Below the pieces are notes generated by a model, which was given only the letters and a program-made list of their open reading frames with translations, had not been told where the DNA came from and did not search any database. This document shows, in pieces, positions 41,576 to 60,256 of a DNA stretch of 64,000 bases. The position numbers were made by a program, and so were the translations under genes. Position 1 is the first letter of the stretch. Every line of letters begins with the position of its first letter. Source of the stretch: Cyanophora paradoxa (lineage: Eukaryota; Glaucocystophyceae; Cyanophorales; Cyanophoraceae); contig QPMI01000423.1 of NCBI GenBank assembly GCA_004431415.1, positions 1-64,000 of the forward strand. Reading direction: 5' to 3'.

Positions 41576-42283
41576 CCGCGATCGGCCCGTCCGTGTCTCT
41601 GAGAATTTCGGAAGATTATGTATACGACCTCAAACAACGGATCGGCCGGACCGGGGCCCAGCATATATATATCCGATTCGATGATCCCAGGAAGGGGATT
41701 TGGAGGGGACCAATCACTCGAGGGGCCGCCGGCGCGGCCTCGCCAGGCCCAGGGACCCATGGCCAAGGCCTAGGTGCCTCGAGCTCGCCAAGCTCGGTGG
41801 ACCCCCGGCCCCTGAACCCTGGCCCCCGGCTCCCCGGCCGTGCCCCCAAGCCGCCGAATGCCTGCATTATTTGCGTCGCGATCGTTCGCGGCGTCGACAT
41901 CGCCTTCTACAAGCTCTGGGAGGAACGTGGCTCGGCAAGACCGGACAAGTAGCTAGTATCAACTACGTGCCGATGGCTGTGAGCCTGTGACGGGCGGTGG
42001 GCGTTAATTTGGGGTTAGCCTTTACAAGTTTTTGGAGGGGGGTTCTGATTGAGATGCGATATCAACGGGCCGGCGGCATGCCCATGGGGCTTCTCGGGCC
42101 TGATAATGAGATCACCGGAGAGAGCCTCTCCGGATCCTCCACGCGCGGGCGGGGCGCCTCAGCCCCGGTTGCTAGCGGCTGCTAGCGCTGGCATGCGCGC
42201 GCGCTTCACATATGCAACTCTCATGGGCTCGCAGGAGGGGGGGGGGGAGGAGGAGGAGGGGGTACAAAGAGGGGGGCGGGGGC
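41576..42283. other. spacer between the convergent HIS6 and GNAT-PARP genes
   Basis: No gene is supported. A 119-codon plus ORF (41,593-41,952) has no recognisable domain and unconvincing composition. The spacer lies between two convergent 3' ends and contains a TATATATATCC patch near 41,665. Confidence 0.4.
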
Positions 42284-45200
42284 TCAGAGGATCGGCGTCT
42301 CGATCTTGGGTACGTGCTCCTCGGCCAGCACCTGCCCGCCCCCGTTTCAGGTATATATATTCACCGAGCCCCGCCGCCGTGGGCACGAAAGCCAAGGGAG
42401 GGGGGTACGGTCGCGCGCCTCGTACTGGATGAGGTACATGGGGAGGGCCTGCAGGGAGACAGGGGTACGGGGCATGGGCCGAAGGCGAAACGGAAGAAAG
42501 GAAATCTGGGGGTGGGGGGTGGGGTAGGGGACCTGGTGGGGATGGAAGATCACGTACTCCTCGTTGCAGGGGGTTTTGACGCGCTCGACGGAGCCCGACG
42601 GCAGCTGCGGCCGCCCCGCTCAGAGCCACGCTCAGATCAGATCTGATCTGATCCGCGGGCGAGGAAAGCCGGGCGGGGCCTGACCTGAGCCGCCTCGGCG
42701 GGGAGCCGGCGCCCCGGGGTCTGCGCCCGGGCGCTCGCTCAGAAAAAGCGAAGGATGAGGTCCGGGCGGGCGGGCGGGCTGGGTTTTGCGAACGAAGATG
42801 GAGTCGTATCCCGGGGAGGGCCCGGCGCGGGACGGGTCCGGCGTGACGATCGTCTCCGAGCGGCCCACGGCGACGAGCGTGAGCAGGACCGCCCTGCGCC
42901 GGGCCAGGCCGGGCCGGGCCAGTCGGGACAGGGCGCGCGAGGTTGAAGGGAGAGAAAGGAAGAAGGGAGGCGTACCCCGAGCTGTCGTTGTAGTGGTGCG
43001 CCTTGGACGCGTACTGCCGCAGACAGGCTCAGAAGGAACGAACAAGAAGCGGCCCGACGACCAGACACCACCACCACCAACAACACCAACGACGACGACA
43101 AGAGCGGGGTTCGGACCTTGGAGAAGTAGATGCCGGCGCGGCCGAAGACGTTGAGGGGCCCCCCCCAGGAGGCGCTGTGGATGGGCCCGACGGTGGCGGG
43201 GGCCCCCGCGGAGCCGGCCCCCACCTCCGGCGCGTCGAACCCGTCAAGTAGGACGCGCTGCCGGGCCCCGCGGTCAGCTCCCCGCGGAGAGAGACTAGAA
43301 TAGGAAAACAAAGCTGGACTAGAAAACAATCTAAAGGAGGGTACAGGGCCCGCGGGCCTTTCGAAGGGTACAGGGCCCGCGGGACTTCAGATCCCCCTAA
43401 ATCTCCAGAATGTATATGTCTTGCGAAGAATCTATGTAAAAGGCCTTGTCTAGAACGCGGCTGCTAGGCTCGCCTGGAGGATGTCCAACGGGGCCCCGAA
43501 GAAGAGGCGAAGGTTGAGGGCCGCGTCGCTGGCGCCCCGCAGCCGCTCGAAGAACTGCGCCCGCTGCCGCTCCCCCTCCACCCGCCCCGCCTGCCGGGGG
43601 ACCTGAGGGGGAGGGGGGGGGAAGAGGAGAGGGAGGGGGAGAGGTACCTTGAAGATGGCGGTGATGGCGACGGCGGGTACGCCGTGCACGGGCCGCAGCG
43701 AGGAGGCCACCTCGTCGCAGACCTGCCGGAACTCGCGGCTCTCCGGCGCTAAAAAAAGGGGGGGGCGGGGCAAGTCAGCCGGGGGTACGGGTTCGGGGTC
43801 GGGGTCGGGGGGGTGGGGGGTACGGACCGACGCGGACGACGGGGGCCTGCGGGTCGACCTCCCAGCCGCTCGCGAGCTGGGCCAGCTCGAGCTGGAGGAG
43901 CTTGGGGAGACCGGGGGGTACGTCCGAGATGCCGGGGGCGGCGCCCCGCCCGGCCGGCGAGGGCGGGAAGGAGGGCGGGTTGGACCCGGCCGAGCGCGAG
44001 GGGCTCGGGCTGACGGAGCGCGGCGAGGCGCTGGGGGGGCGGAAGGGTGAGTCTCGGTCCGAGGAGGCCCCGCCGTCCGTGGGCGGCCGGAAGAGTGGCG
44101 GCATCGCCACGGGCGGAGGGCCCGCAATCCCGCTGCTCGCCGCCGCCGCTGCGCGCGCCCGCCCGCCCGTTCCCTTAAGGGCTCAGAAGAACAGCTCGGC
44201 TGATGGGAGGCGCGGACCGACGGCGGCGACGGTGCGGGCGGCGAGCTGGCGGGAGGACGATTCCCGGTACGCGGCAAACTCTTTCTCTGCGTGGAGGAGG
44301 GGGGATACGCGGCCTCAGCGGGGGTACAGGGATGCGCCGTGATGCGATGCGGGTGTAGGCCGCGCGGACCGAGCATGGCGCGCTCGCGGCGCTCCTTGGC
44401 GAGCTCCGCGGTGAGGTACTCGATGAACGACTCCTGCTTTACCGCCTGCGGGGAGGGGGTGAGAAGGGGGGGGGCGGGGACTTCGGGGGGGGGGGGGGGG
44501 GGGTGGAGGTGGGGGAGCGCGTGCCTTCGTTCGCAGCGCGAGGATCTCGCTCCGCATCTGCGGGGGGCGTTCGGGGGGGCGAGCGCGGGGCAGAGGAGGC
44601 GGGGAGGGGCGGGGCGGGCCTGCTCGATGAGCCCGAGCTCCATGCTGTACTCCTGCAGCCGCCGCTCCCGCCTGCGAGGACGGCCGGGGCCGGTGTGACG
44701 CCGAGAAGCAAGCGGGGAGGGGGAGTAGAGGAAAGCAAGGGGGGGAAGGGGCGCACCACTGCTCGACGGCGGTGTGCAGCGAGCGCATGTCGAGGTAGTC
44801 GCGCTGAGGGGGGGAGAAACGGAGTCAGATCGGGTCAAGCGGATCCAGAGCCACAGGCGTGACTCACCTGAACGAGGGGGGATTCCTCGAGGGCGGAGGG
44901 GACCTCGGGGTGGGGATAGAAGCACATCAGCACGGACTGGTCCCACTTGTCCGTGAGGCCCTTGAATCGCGACGCGAGGATGGCGTCGTCCGTGAAACCG
45001 TGCCGCTTGAAAAATCTGCCGAAAGGATTAAAAATAGGCCCGTGGGGGCGCGGGAGGGGGGTACGGGCGCGCGGGGCGGACCCGACGGCGGAGTGGTCGG
45101 CGTACGTGATGATGACGTCGTACGTGCCGACGCAGCGCATGTTCTTCACCGTCTGCGGGGGGTGGGGGGGTACGGGGCGGGAGGTCGGGGGTACCATCGC

Positions 45201-47230
45201 AGAAGGAGAGGCGGGGGGGTACGCACGTCCATGAGGCGGGCGCCGACGCCGAGCGCCTGGTACTTCGTTCGCGTCCCGATGAGCGAGATCTGCCGACGAG
45301 GAGCGTGAGCGCGGCGCGGCGGAGCGGGCGCCCAGCAAAGCTAAGCGAGCAAGCCAAGGTGGCGTCGAGCATGCGAGCCGCACTAGCTAAGAGCGGGCAG
45401 GGGGGGCGGGGGAGCGGGGGGGCGGGCCTGGAGGAGGCGGACGCCGAGGCTGTTCTCCACGAACTCGTACGAGATCGCCCCCACCAGCCGCGCCTGCGCG
45501 GGGCGGGGCGCGGGGCGGGGCGGGAAGGCTCAGGTTCGGCTCGGACCACGCTCAGCTGAGCTCAGCTGAGCTGGGGGCGGGGCGCTTGCCTTGGCAGGGA
45601 CGGGGTCCCCAGGCCCGAACTCCCGGTGCGGCCTCCGCCGCGGCGCCAGCTGCGCGCGGCGAGGCGGGTCGGTTAGGGGGCGAGGCGAGGAGAGCGGCGA
45701 AGGTTTGGACGGGGAGGAACGGGAGGCACGAGGCTAGATAGCCTCCTCCTCCCTTAGAGTGACCTTGGATTTTGGATCTGGAACTTAGATTGGATCGCAG
45801 CGCACGCACCTCGACGGACTTCGCGAAGGAGGCGGCCAGCGAGGCCGCGGCCGCGGCCGAGGGCGAGGCGGCCGCGGCGACGGCCGGCGGGGGGAGGGCG
45901 TCCGACTTTGCCCCCGGGATGGGCAGCTGCAGCTTGGCCGACTGATCGACCGGAGAGGAGGCGGTGAGCGGGCGGGCGGACGAGGGAGGGCGCGCGCAAG
46001 CGCGTAGTACCTTGGGCGGCGTCGGCGGCACCTGCGGCCCCTGCTCGGCTGCGCGTAAGCGGAAGGGGGCGCGGGGGAGGGGGCGGGCGCGGGGGCGGGG
46101 CGCGCCTTGCTGCTGCTGCTACTCGCGGGGCGCACCGCATCCTTCTCCCTTCGCCGCTTGTCCATCCGGTACTCGTCCTCGCTGAATCCTGTACCCCCGG
46201 CGGCGCCGCTCAGCCGCCCGCACAGCGGAGGCGCCCTCGCGGGGGGGGGGGGGGGGGGGGGGGGGGAGGTACAGGCGCACCGTCCGTCTCCTCTTCCTCC
46301 TCCTCCTCCTCCTCTTCCTCGTCGTCGCCGTCCTCCTCCTCGCCGTCCTTGCCGCCCCCGGCGCGCTTCTTCCCGTCCCCCTCCCCCTCGGCGTCGCTGC
46401 GGCGGCCGGTCGGCTCGGGCCGCGCGGGGCCGGGCCGCTGCGCGATCTAGACAGGGCGGCTCGCCTGTCCGTGTACGAGCTCGTCTCCTCGTCCTCGCTA
46501 TCGGTCTCCTGCGCGGGGCGCGGGGCGCGAGCGTAAGGGAGGGAGGAAGGGCGGCCCCATGAGGATCCGGCGCCCCCCGGCCCCCCGCGCGCCTTGTTCA
46601 CGAGCGACGGATCGATTTTGGAGACGCGGTGCGCCTCTAGCGCCTCCTGCGCGGGCGCGCGCGTGTGTGAGCTGTGGGGCGGGTTCGCGGGAAGGCGCGC
46701 CGCGCCGCGAACCAGCTCGGCCCGGACGAGCGCGGCGTTCTTGGCGCGCTCCCGGCGCTCCCGCTGCACATCTGCGGCCGCGCGCGTGGGCGCCGGGTCG
46801 GGCCGCGCCGGGCGGGGCGAGAGAAGCGCCGTAGTCTCAACGCACCGTCCTCGCTCCGCCGGAGGACGATCGTGTACGCGTTGGGAGTGAAGATGAGATC
46901 CCTCAGAAACGCCTTCGAGACCTGTGGCGCGCGGCTCACGCCGCGGTCCCGGAACGCGGCATCGGGCGCCCCTCGACGCTACTCTCGCCTAGCGATCGGC
47001 TGCGGCTCGGACCTAGCGGCACGCGACGTCCGCCCCGAGCCGAGCGGTGATTTGAAAAGGGCCGGGCCGGGGCGCGCGGGCCCACCTCGGGGAGCACATG
47101 GTGGTAGAGCGAGATGACCGCCTCGCGCAGCTCCTTGTCGAACTCGCCGAAGAGATGGAGCTGGATGGGGACCAGGCGGAGGAGCTCGCGGCGGCGGCGG
47201 ATCAGGAGCTCTGAGCGACGGGATTTCGTC
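42284..47230 (-). CDS. predicted GNAT acetyltransferase-coiled coil-PARP fusion protein, many exons
   Basis: The 5' part encodes IQLHLFGEFDKELREAVISL (near 47,160) and FLRDLIFTPNAYTIVLRRSE (near 46,900). A Ser/Glu-rich, low-complexity insertion follows (46,000-46,700). A GNAT domain comes next: ARLVGAISYEFVENSLGVRL, then ISLIGTRTKYQALGVGARLM with the acetyl-CoA motif QALGVGA, YDVIITYADHSAVGFFKRHG and WDQSVLMCFYPHPE (45,500-44,880), close in style to GCN5. Exons at 44,810-44,230 are strongly heptad-like (EYSMELGLIEQ, SFIEYLTAELAKERRERAML). A PARP catalytic domain follows: FRQVCDEVASSLRPVHG, LNLRLFFGAPLDIL, VFGRAGIYFSK (43,150), YASKAHHYNDSSG, CNEEYVIFHPHQ (42,550) and ALPMYLIQYEA, ending VPKIETPIL at TGA 42284-42286. 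The Tyr (GIYF) and Glu (NEEY) of the H-Y-E triad are present. The His position is Phe (LFFG). No stop or new start separates the domains, but the fusion rests on splice inference, and the 5' end is not fixed. Confidence 0.75.
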
Positions 47231-47239
47231 CGCGTCAGG

Positions 47240-47587
47240 CCGCTCCCTCGCGCGCGAAGGGCTGGCGCTGCGCAGGCGCCTAGCCGAGTGCGGGGAAGTT
47301 ATGCGAGGTGACGAGCACACCTGTGTATAGATCCGGCCCGGCCGCCGGCAGCTGGCTGCGCATCCGCGTTGGTGGCAGCTGCAGGCTGCAGCGAGCCGTG
47401 CGATTGGCCTGCCCGGGTACGGCGTTCTTTCAAAGTCTGCGGTGCCCGGAGCTCGAGGCTTCGCGCTGGACTTTCGCTGCGCGTGGCAAGGTTGTGCGGC
47501 GGCTGCTCGACACCGCGGAGAAGGCTTACTAGACCGCGCTCGGGCGAGACAGGGGATTCAGTCCGGCGAGCCCGCCGCGAACTAGCG
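47240..47587. promoter_or_regulatory. shared upstream region of the divergent GNAT-PARP and NSUN5 genes
   Basis: About 350 bp separates the first recognised exon of the minus-strand fusion gene from the NSUN5 start at 47588. No ORF here is convincing. It probably holds both promoters and perhaps a short first exon of the fusion gene. No canonical TATA box was recognised. Confidence 0.35.
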
Positions 47588-51070
<3,483 letters not shown>

Positions 51071-51292
51071 CTAGGCGCGCGCCGATGGAAATTGCTTCGG
51101 TTCATAAATTAATTCTAGAATTTTCCCAAGCAAAGGAGCCTCGGATGCAGCTAGGAGACTCATGCAAGCTGCCGGGCGCCCGCCGGGCCGGGCGGAGGGC
51201 GCCGGCCGGGCCGGCGGCTAGCGCTAGCGCTGGGGCCCGGCCGCGGGGCCGAGAGGCTCGAAGTCCACGGTCGGGGGGTACGAGGTCCGGCG

Positions 51293-52147
51293 ATGGCGCT
51301 GCGGGGTCCGTGCCTTAAGCTTGCGGCGTCGCGAGCGCCGTGTGCGGCGCTGGCCCGCACGGCGCTGCGATCGAGCGTGCCGCTGCGGCGGGCGGCAGCG
51401 TTCGGGCCGCTGCCGTTGTTGAGTTCGTCCCGCGGGCACGAGCGGGCGTTGCTGTCGAGTTGGAGCGGCGCTGTGCGGGGGACGGGGCGATGCGAAGCGT
51501 CGGCGCCCCCGCCGGGCGACCGCGGGCAGGCGTCGAGCGACGGCGCTGGCCCGTCGGAGGTCGATCGTCCGCCGACCAACACAGAGCGACTGAAGAAGCT
51601 CATCCAGCTGTACGGACCGCTGGGTGCGATGCCGCACGCGCGCTGTGCCTTCCCGGTTGGCCGCTTCCATGTTCTCACCTGAAGCTTTCGCGTGTGCGCG
51701 CCGCTTCGACGCGCAGCGCTCACGTTCCATCTCTCGGTGGCAGGCATAAGCCTCGGTGAGGTCCTTTTCTTCTCCCTACCTGTCGAGCCTGAGCCTGCGC
51801 ATGCTTCGAGCTCCGGATATCGATCCAAGCTTACCCTCGAGCGCAGGTTCGCTCTACGCTCTGATCCACGCGGGGGTGGACGTGCCTGCACTCCTGTCCC
51901 GCCTCGGCCTCGGCGGCGAGTTCCTCGAGGCCGAGGCCGTTGGCTCCACGCTCCTCGTCGCCGTCGCCGCGTGCGCTCGCTTCAAATTTGATCTCGCGGC
52001 TCGCTGCGTCTCCTGATCATGAGGCGCGGGGCGGCGGGGCGCAGGAACACGGCGATCGGCCCGCTGCGCATCGCCCTCACGCTGGCGGCCGTCCCGCCCC
52101 TGGCGAAGGCCCTCGAGCGCTGGAGGAAGGGACGGCCCAAGCAGTGA
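51293..52147 (+). CDS. FAM210/DUF1279 organelle membrane protein, copy A
   Basis: Exon 1 from ATG 51293 encodes an Arg/Ala/Ser-rich presequence (MALRGPCLKLAASRAP) and reaches the domain start ERLKKLIQLYGPLG. A short second exon near 51,714-51,752 (ALTFHLSVAGISLG), a third exon with SLYALIHAGVDVPALLSRLG, and a last exon GPLRIALTLAAVPPLAKAL complete the DUF1279 domain, with TGA 52145-52147. DUF1279/FAM210 proteins are small inner-membrane proteins of mitochondria or plastids; animal FAM210A acts in mitochondrial translation. The presequence supports organelle import. A second copy lies at 60495-61370 with an almost identical exon 1. Confidence 0.88.
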
Positions 52148-53790
52148 GCTCGAGTCCGAGTCGGACGACGCGACGAGGCTAGGATAGATAGATGCATACG
52201 AGATTTGATTTGGCTAGGCGGCTGGGGAGTCATACTTAGGCTCGCGACCAGCAGCGGGGCCGGGCAATGAACTTTTCAATTTGTTGAGCGTTTTCTGTAC
52301 ATGTACCACGCGTACGGTCAGCTCCCGAGCGGGCGCCGGCGCCTAGGTGGGCGCAAGCGCCTGGGCCTCGGGCGGAGAGGCGGCCGCCGCGGCCGGCCAC
52401 GGGGTCCCCGGGGGACTCGGGAGACCGGCCGCGGGGGAGATCGATATCGCTGTATTAATTCAATGATTAATATTATACATATAAATCGGGCAGCACTCAT
52501 ATGCATGATCAAGCTCTCCAGCGAACGCTCTAGATCTCTCCACGAGCACACCGGCGCCGGCTTCAGGCCAGAAGTCGGCCGAGGCGGGAATCGAGAGTCT
52601 CAAGCTCAGAATCCCAGAGAGGGCGCCCGAGGCTCATGATCATGATCAAGAGCTCACGCTGGGACGAGCCTCGCGATCGGAGGAGCCTCGGAGGAGCACG
52701 GGCAGGGGCGACAGTATAGCGCTGAAGGCTGCGGATTCGAATTCACGAGGGCCTCGAGCTCCTCCACTGTAGCTAGATCTAGCTAGATATACAGCTAGCC
52801 CAACACCAAACCTACCATGTAGACAGAGCACAGCACTCGACGGTCCTCAGTGTTACTAAGTTATCTAGTCGGAGAGATAAATTGGGCGATGTGAAACTCC
52901 TAGTACTTCTTGTTGTGTGCTAATGCAAATCGTGTGTGAGGGCCTCGAGCTCGACGGGGGGAACGAGGGGGGGGAGGGGGGGGGGGGGGGGGGGTCGGGG
53001 TCGGAGGGGGCCCGCCCCCTCGAGCTCCCCCTCCCCTCTCTTCATGATCAATCCCCGACTGTTTTTTGCAACCGCCCCGCCCCCCCCCCCCTCCCCACCT
53101 CCCTTCCACCCGCCCGCCCCCCTCTTCCGCCTCCTCCCGATCCCCTAGGTCGGTCTGCAGTGAACCGTTGAACCGACCCCCCTGGCCTCCCGCCCCCGGG
53201 CCCGGCCCGCCCGCCCCCTCTTTGCCCCCCCACCCCCACCCCCCAACCTCGTTAACCACGACCAGCATCAGTACCATCAGTACCAGCATCATGATCAGGC
53301 ACCGGTACCGCGCGCGGCACCGAACGGCGCGTGCACGAAGTGATGACAAAAAAAAGATGACAGGAGCAGCGGACCGGTACGGGGGGGTATACGTATGCGG
53401 TACCGGCACACTAGTTCTCGCAGCGTGCCCGAGGAGCAGCGGACCGGCACACTTGCAACTGAAGTCTGTGCAATCGCACTGCGCGCCGAAGTAGGACTGC
53501 TGCCCCTTCAGCTTGTGCCATGCGCACGGAGACTTCAGTTTCAGCGCCAGATGAGCGGAATTTAACGCCGATATCGACGCGGCCGCGGCGAATCAGCGGA
53601 CCATCACGTCACACCTCTAGATCTCTCGCTCGAGCTCTTGTCCACGCGGGTGAGCCAGACAACGATTGCTTTCATTGATCTTGCTTCGTATATATGCGCG
53701 TACCGTCGGCCGCGGGCTGACCGGTGCCCGGCCGCGGGGCGGGTTCTTCGTGAGCGCAGGCCGTCAGACAGCGCAGGCCGCTGCTCCGCT
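52148..53790. other. mixed spacer: AT-rich, G-rich and palindromic stretches
   Basis: No gene is supported. CTAGATCTAGCTAGAT-type palindromes lie near 52,770. A poly-G stretch at about 52,960-53,000 is followed by a C-rich stretch at 53,070-53,250. TCATGATCATGATC words occur near 52,635. The short ORFs have simple-sequence composition. Confidence 0.45.
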
Positions 53791-56725
<2,935 letters not shown>

Positions 56726-57087
56726 TTAACTCAGCATGATTAATTAATTTCGTTGAACACTCTTTCGATGTACATGTTCTCTTTCGAATTCGCGACTCGA
56801 CGTCGACACCGCGGCAACCAATCAATCCATATCTTATAATTCACCTAGCTATAGGGCCTTGCGAAAAATTGCATAGTCAAGCCTTCGAGCACAGTTGAGC
56901 ACGGTCCGATCATGATCATAAGGGATCCGGAGCACAGGCAGCTGCAGGAATTCGAACTGGTTACGCAGCGTTTACCTTTCATTTCGCGATTGCAGGTGCG
57001 GGGAGCAGGGTTGGGCAGGATCCGGATGTTAACGTTTGCCTTTAATTTGCTGGTCCCGCTGCTGGCCATATGCATGGTCTAGAACTG

Positions 57088-57166
57088 GGCTGGGATCCGT
57101 GCTCGAATGGAAAGCGGACGAATAAATTAAAAAGCGTCCGCTTTCCATTCAAGCACGGATCCCAGC
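57088..57166. repeat. 32-bp inverted repeat with 15-base loop
   Basis: Arms 57088-57119 and 57135-57166 are complementary over 32 bases with one mismatch. The loop is AT-rich. The arms begin and end with GCTGGGATCC and GGATCCCAGC. A transcript would fold into a very stable hairpin. Confidence 0.92.
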
Positions 57167-57195
57167 ATTTTATGCATTATGCATGCTGATGCATT

Positions 57196-57245
57196 ATGTA
57201 CAAAGCTCCCCAGTTCGAATGCATCAGCTGGGGAGCTTTGTACAT
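57196..57245. repeat. 18-bp perfect inverted repeat next to the first hairpin
   Basis: Arms 57196-57213 and 57228-57245 (ATGTACAAAGCTCCCCAG and its complement) match perfectly around a 14-base spacer. A third, shorter copy of CAGCTGGGGAGC occurs near 57,270. Confidence 0.92.
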
Positions 57246-57675
57246 AAATGCCAAGGCAAATGCCCATCAGCTGGGGAGCATTGTACATTTGCCGGCAGGT
57301 TGTCGAAGAAAGAGGACCAAGAGTCCAGATTTCCATAGGGCAGAAGGGCTAGCGAGGCGCCGGGGCGGAAGGGGCCGGGCCTGAAGAAGGTAGGGGGCAG
57401 GAGGATTTCCAGCTGGGGAAGGGGGAGGGGGCGGGGGAGGCCGGAGGCGGAGGAAAGGAGGGGGAAGGTCGGAGGCGGACGGAGGAGGGGGTGGGTGGGT
57501 GTGTGGGGGTGGGTGGGGGTGGGATGTGGGGTGGGGTGGGCGGTAGCGAGGAGGCAGAGGGGCTCGGGGGTAGGTCGGAGGCGGAAAGGGGCAGGAGGGA
57601 TCGAGGAGGGAAGCCGGGGTGCCGGAGGGGAGGGGAGGGGGGGGGAGAGAGAGAGAGAGACGGGCCGTGCACCCG

Positions 57676-57710
<35 letters not shown>

Positions 57711-57861
57711 CCCCCCCAAGGCTCGCGCCACCGGGGGAGGAGGAAGACGGGGGGCTCGGATCGGAGCGGCCAAGGGAGATGGGGAAGATGGCAGAGAGGG
57801 AGGGGAGCGGATCCGGAGCGGCCAAGCCCGAAAGCCGGAGGCGGGGGGGTACGGCCCTCCC

Positions 57862-60256
57862 TCAAGCCCAGACGAAGACGCGGCCCGAGGCGCTGCCCGT
57901 GTACATCTCGGCGCGCTCCTCGCTGTAGCAGATCGCGCTCACGCTCTCCAGCGGGCAGGAGGAGGAGGGGGCGGAGGAGGCGGAGCCCGCGGCCAGGTCG
58001 CTCACGCCCTCCGCGGCGGCGGCGGAGCGGCTCTGGATCCTATCCCATACCCGCCAGCACCGCGTGCCGCCGCCTCCGCCTCCGCCTCCGCCTCCGCCTC
58101 CGCCGCCTCGGGCCGCCTCGGCCCCCCGTCGGGCCGTCCTGGGCCGCTCGCCTCGGGGGGCGGGCGGGCGGGCAGCGACTCGCAGGCGAGCCGGGCGATG
58201 GGCGCCCGGCGGCCAGGTCCACTACCACGAGCGCCCCGGAGGCTGCGGGGAGGCGAGTAAGGGCCGGGGACGAGGGCGGGGGCGGGGGCGGGAGGGAGGC
58301 AGGGCCCGCACAGTGCGGCCGAGGCGGCGGCGGCGGCGGCGGCGTCGGGGCCTCGGGCGCATCCCTCGCATCGTCGCTCTCCTCCGGCTCGCCCCGCACG
58401 CTCATCCGCCGCCGCCGCGCCGCCGGCTCTGCAGCCGTGTCGCCGCCGGCGCCGCCGCCGCCTGTGTTGCTGTACATGACGATGCGGTCCTGGGGCGCGA
58501 CTCGTCAGGGCCGCCACGGGGCGCCGGGGGGTACGGCGATTCCTGGCGAGCCTGGGAGGGTACGGTGAAGACGTTGCTGGTGCTCTCAGACCAGACGACG
58601 GGGTCCGGCAGCCTGCTTCGAACCTCAGGGAAGGAAACAAAAGGAAAAGGAAAGGAACAGAGGGGCGCACGTGGCAATGAGCTCGCCGGCGGGGCCCCAG
58701 ACGGAGACGGACGAGCTCCGGAACGTGAGGAACTTGCGCGACTCGTACAGAAACATGAACGCTGCGGCGCGGGCCGCCTAAGCCCGGCGGGCCGCGGGGG
58801 CGCGGGGCGGGACGGCGCGCACCGCTGGGCGTGTGGAAGAGGCTCCTGGGGACCTCCCGCCTCGCCGAGGTCACGATCTGCGGCCGGGGGCGTGTGGGCC
58901 GGCGAAGAACCGGGGGGATTGGGGGGAGGGAGGGGGTACGTTGTAGATCTGGAGGTCCTCCCCCTCCTGCTTCACCAGCAGCTGCTCGTTGAACTGCTGG
59001 GCGCGTCAAGCAAGCGAAGGCGTGGCCGGGGCCGGGGCCGGGGCCCGGGCCGGGGCCGGGGCCGGCGGGGGCGGGGACGCGCCTGCTCGATGAAGTTCAC
59101 CTCCTTCTGCCGGTGGAGCGGGTGCAGGTACTCCTTGAGGACGCGCCCCGTCTCGATCGAGATCCACCGCAGCTTCACGTACCCCGCGTTCTTCGTCCGC
59201 TGCCCCGCGCGACGCGCGCGCCGTTCGGCACTTTGCGGCGCGCGCGCGCGCGCGGGCGGGCGGGAGGCCGGGCGGGCGGCTGGGGCGGGGTGGCGGGCTT
59301 GCCCTGTGGATCAGAAGGATGACGCCGGGGCTGCGCGGCGGCGTAAGCCAGAACCGGAAAAAGAAGAAGGAAGAGGCGGGCGGGGGCGCGCCTGATCTTG
59401 ATCTCGTGTATGTGGGAGTCCTGGATGCGGAAGAGCTCTCGGTAGTCCTTCAGGTCCCTGCCCAGGCGCCGGCTCCGCCGTCACGAACTCGAAAGACGAA
59501 GGAAGAGGGAGGAAGGAAGCGAAGAGCGGGCGGCGCGGCGCGCACCAGATCTTGACGATGCGGTCGGGCACGCTGGAGGTGATGACCTTCCCGTTGACGT
59601 CGTCGAACTCGACGAAGCCCGGCCACCGCAGCGACTCGCCCTCGAAGAGCGCCCGGCTCGCGTCGCTGCGCCCCGGCCGTATCCCGCTGCATCGCCCGCC
59701 GGCCGTGTACGCGTCGGCCCGCGAGGAAGAAGAAGAAAAGGAAAGAAATGGGGCCGGCCGGCCGCATTCACGCACGCGATGTCCACGGTCCGGCAGCGCA
59801 GGCTGCTAAAGTTGTCGGTGCTGCTCACGGAGCAGAAGACAAGGCTGCAGCAGACGGTGGGTAAAGATCACACGGAAGCGCGGAGCGGGGCGGGCGCGCC
59901 TGCCGTTGTGCTTGTTCCAAAAGAGGCTGAGGGCGCCGCGATTCAGACGGCGAGGACACATGAAAGGCGGGCCGCGCACTGACCTGCGAATGATCTCGTC
60001 CGGGAGGATGTTCAGGTACCGGATGAATCGCCGGGAGCCTGCGGCGGCCGTCAGCTGAAGACTCGGAGCTGCGGCATTCGGAAAGCGCACGGGAGCAGAA
60101 TGCAGTGCATACGCCACTCTCGTTCAAGACTACGACGAGATCTGATGGCGCAATGACCTCCTGGACCCGCGCCCGCAGCCCGGCAGCTGCCGGCAGTGAT
60201 TCGGCGAGGTCCGGCACATCGTACGGGTCGAGCACGGCCTGCGGGCGCCGCGTCAT
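57862..60256 (-). CDS. beta-propeller/WD40-like protein, many exons
   Basis: It starts at MTRRPQAVLDPYDVPDLAES (ATG 60256; an upstream Met at 60277 is possible). Exons continue with RRFIRYLNILPDEIIRR, SLFWNKHNG, FSSLRCRTVDIAC, WPGFVEFDDVNGKVITSSVP plus DRIVKIW, RELFRIQDSHIHEIKI, YVKLRWISIETGRVLKEYLH, QFNEQLLVKQEGEDLQIYN, FMFLYESRKFLTFRSSSVSV plus WGPAGELIAT, and finally AICYSEERAEMYTGSASGRV before the stop TGA 57862-57864. Repeated blocks ending in W or in D-R-I-V-K-I-W style strands suggest a propeller of about seven blades. I do not recognise the subfamily. No catalytic motif is seen, so a scaffold role is likely. Confidence 0.65.

Larger units (their letters stand above)
56726..57861. other. 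spacer with hairpins, purine-rich strand and poly-C tract
   Basis: No gene is supported between the stop of the M48 gene and the stop of the beta-propeller gene, which converge. It contains two strong inverted repeats (annotated separately), a G/A-rich strand from about 57,345 to 57,660 with GGGTG repeats, and a poly-C tract at about 57,675-57,718. Confidence 0.5.

Noticed and set aside
41593-41952. 119-codon plus-strand ORF after HIS6
   Set aside because: No domain, Pro/Gly/Ala-rich from high GC, and no splice partners seen. Treated as spacer.
57495-58568. Long plus-strand ORFs of several hundred codons in the 57.5-59.4 kb region
   Set aside because: They are antisense shadows of the minus-strand propeller gene, and the Arg/Gly/Pro runs come from simple GC-rich repeats.
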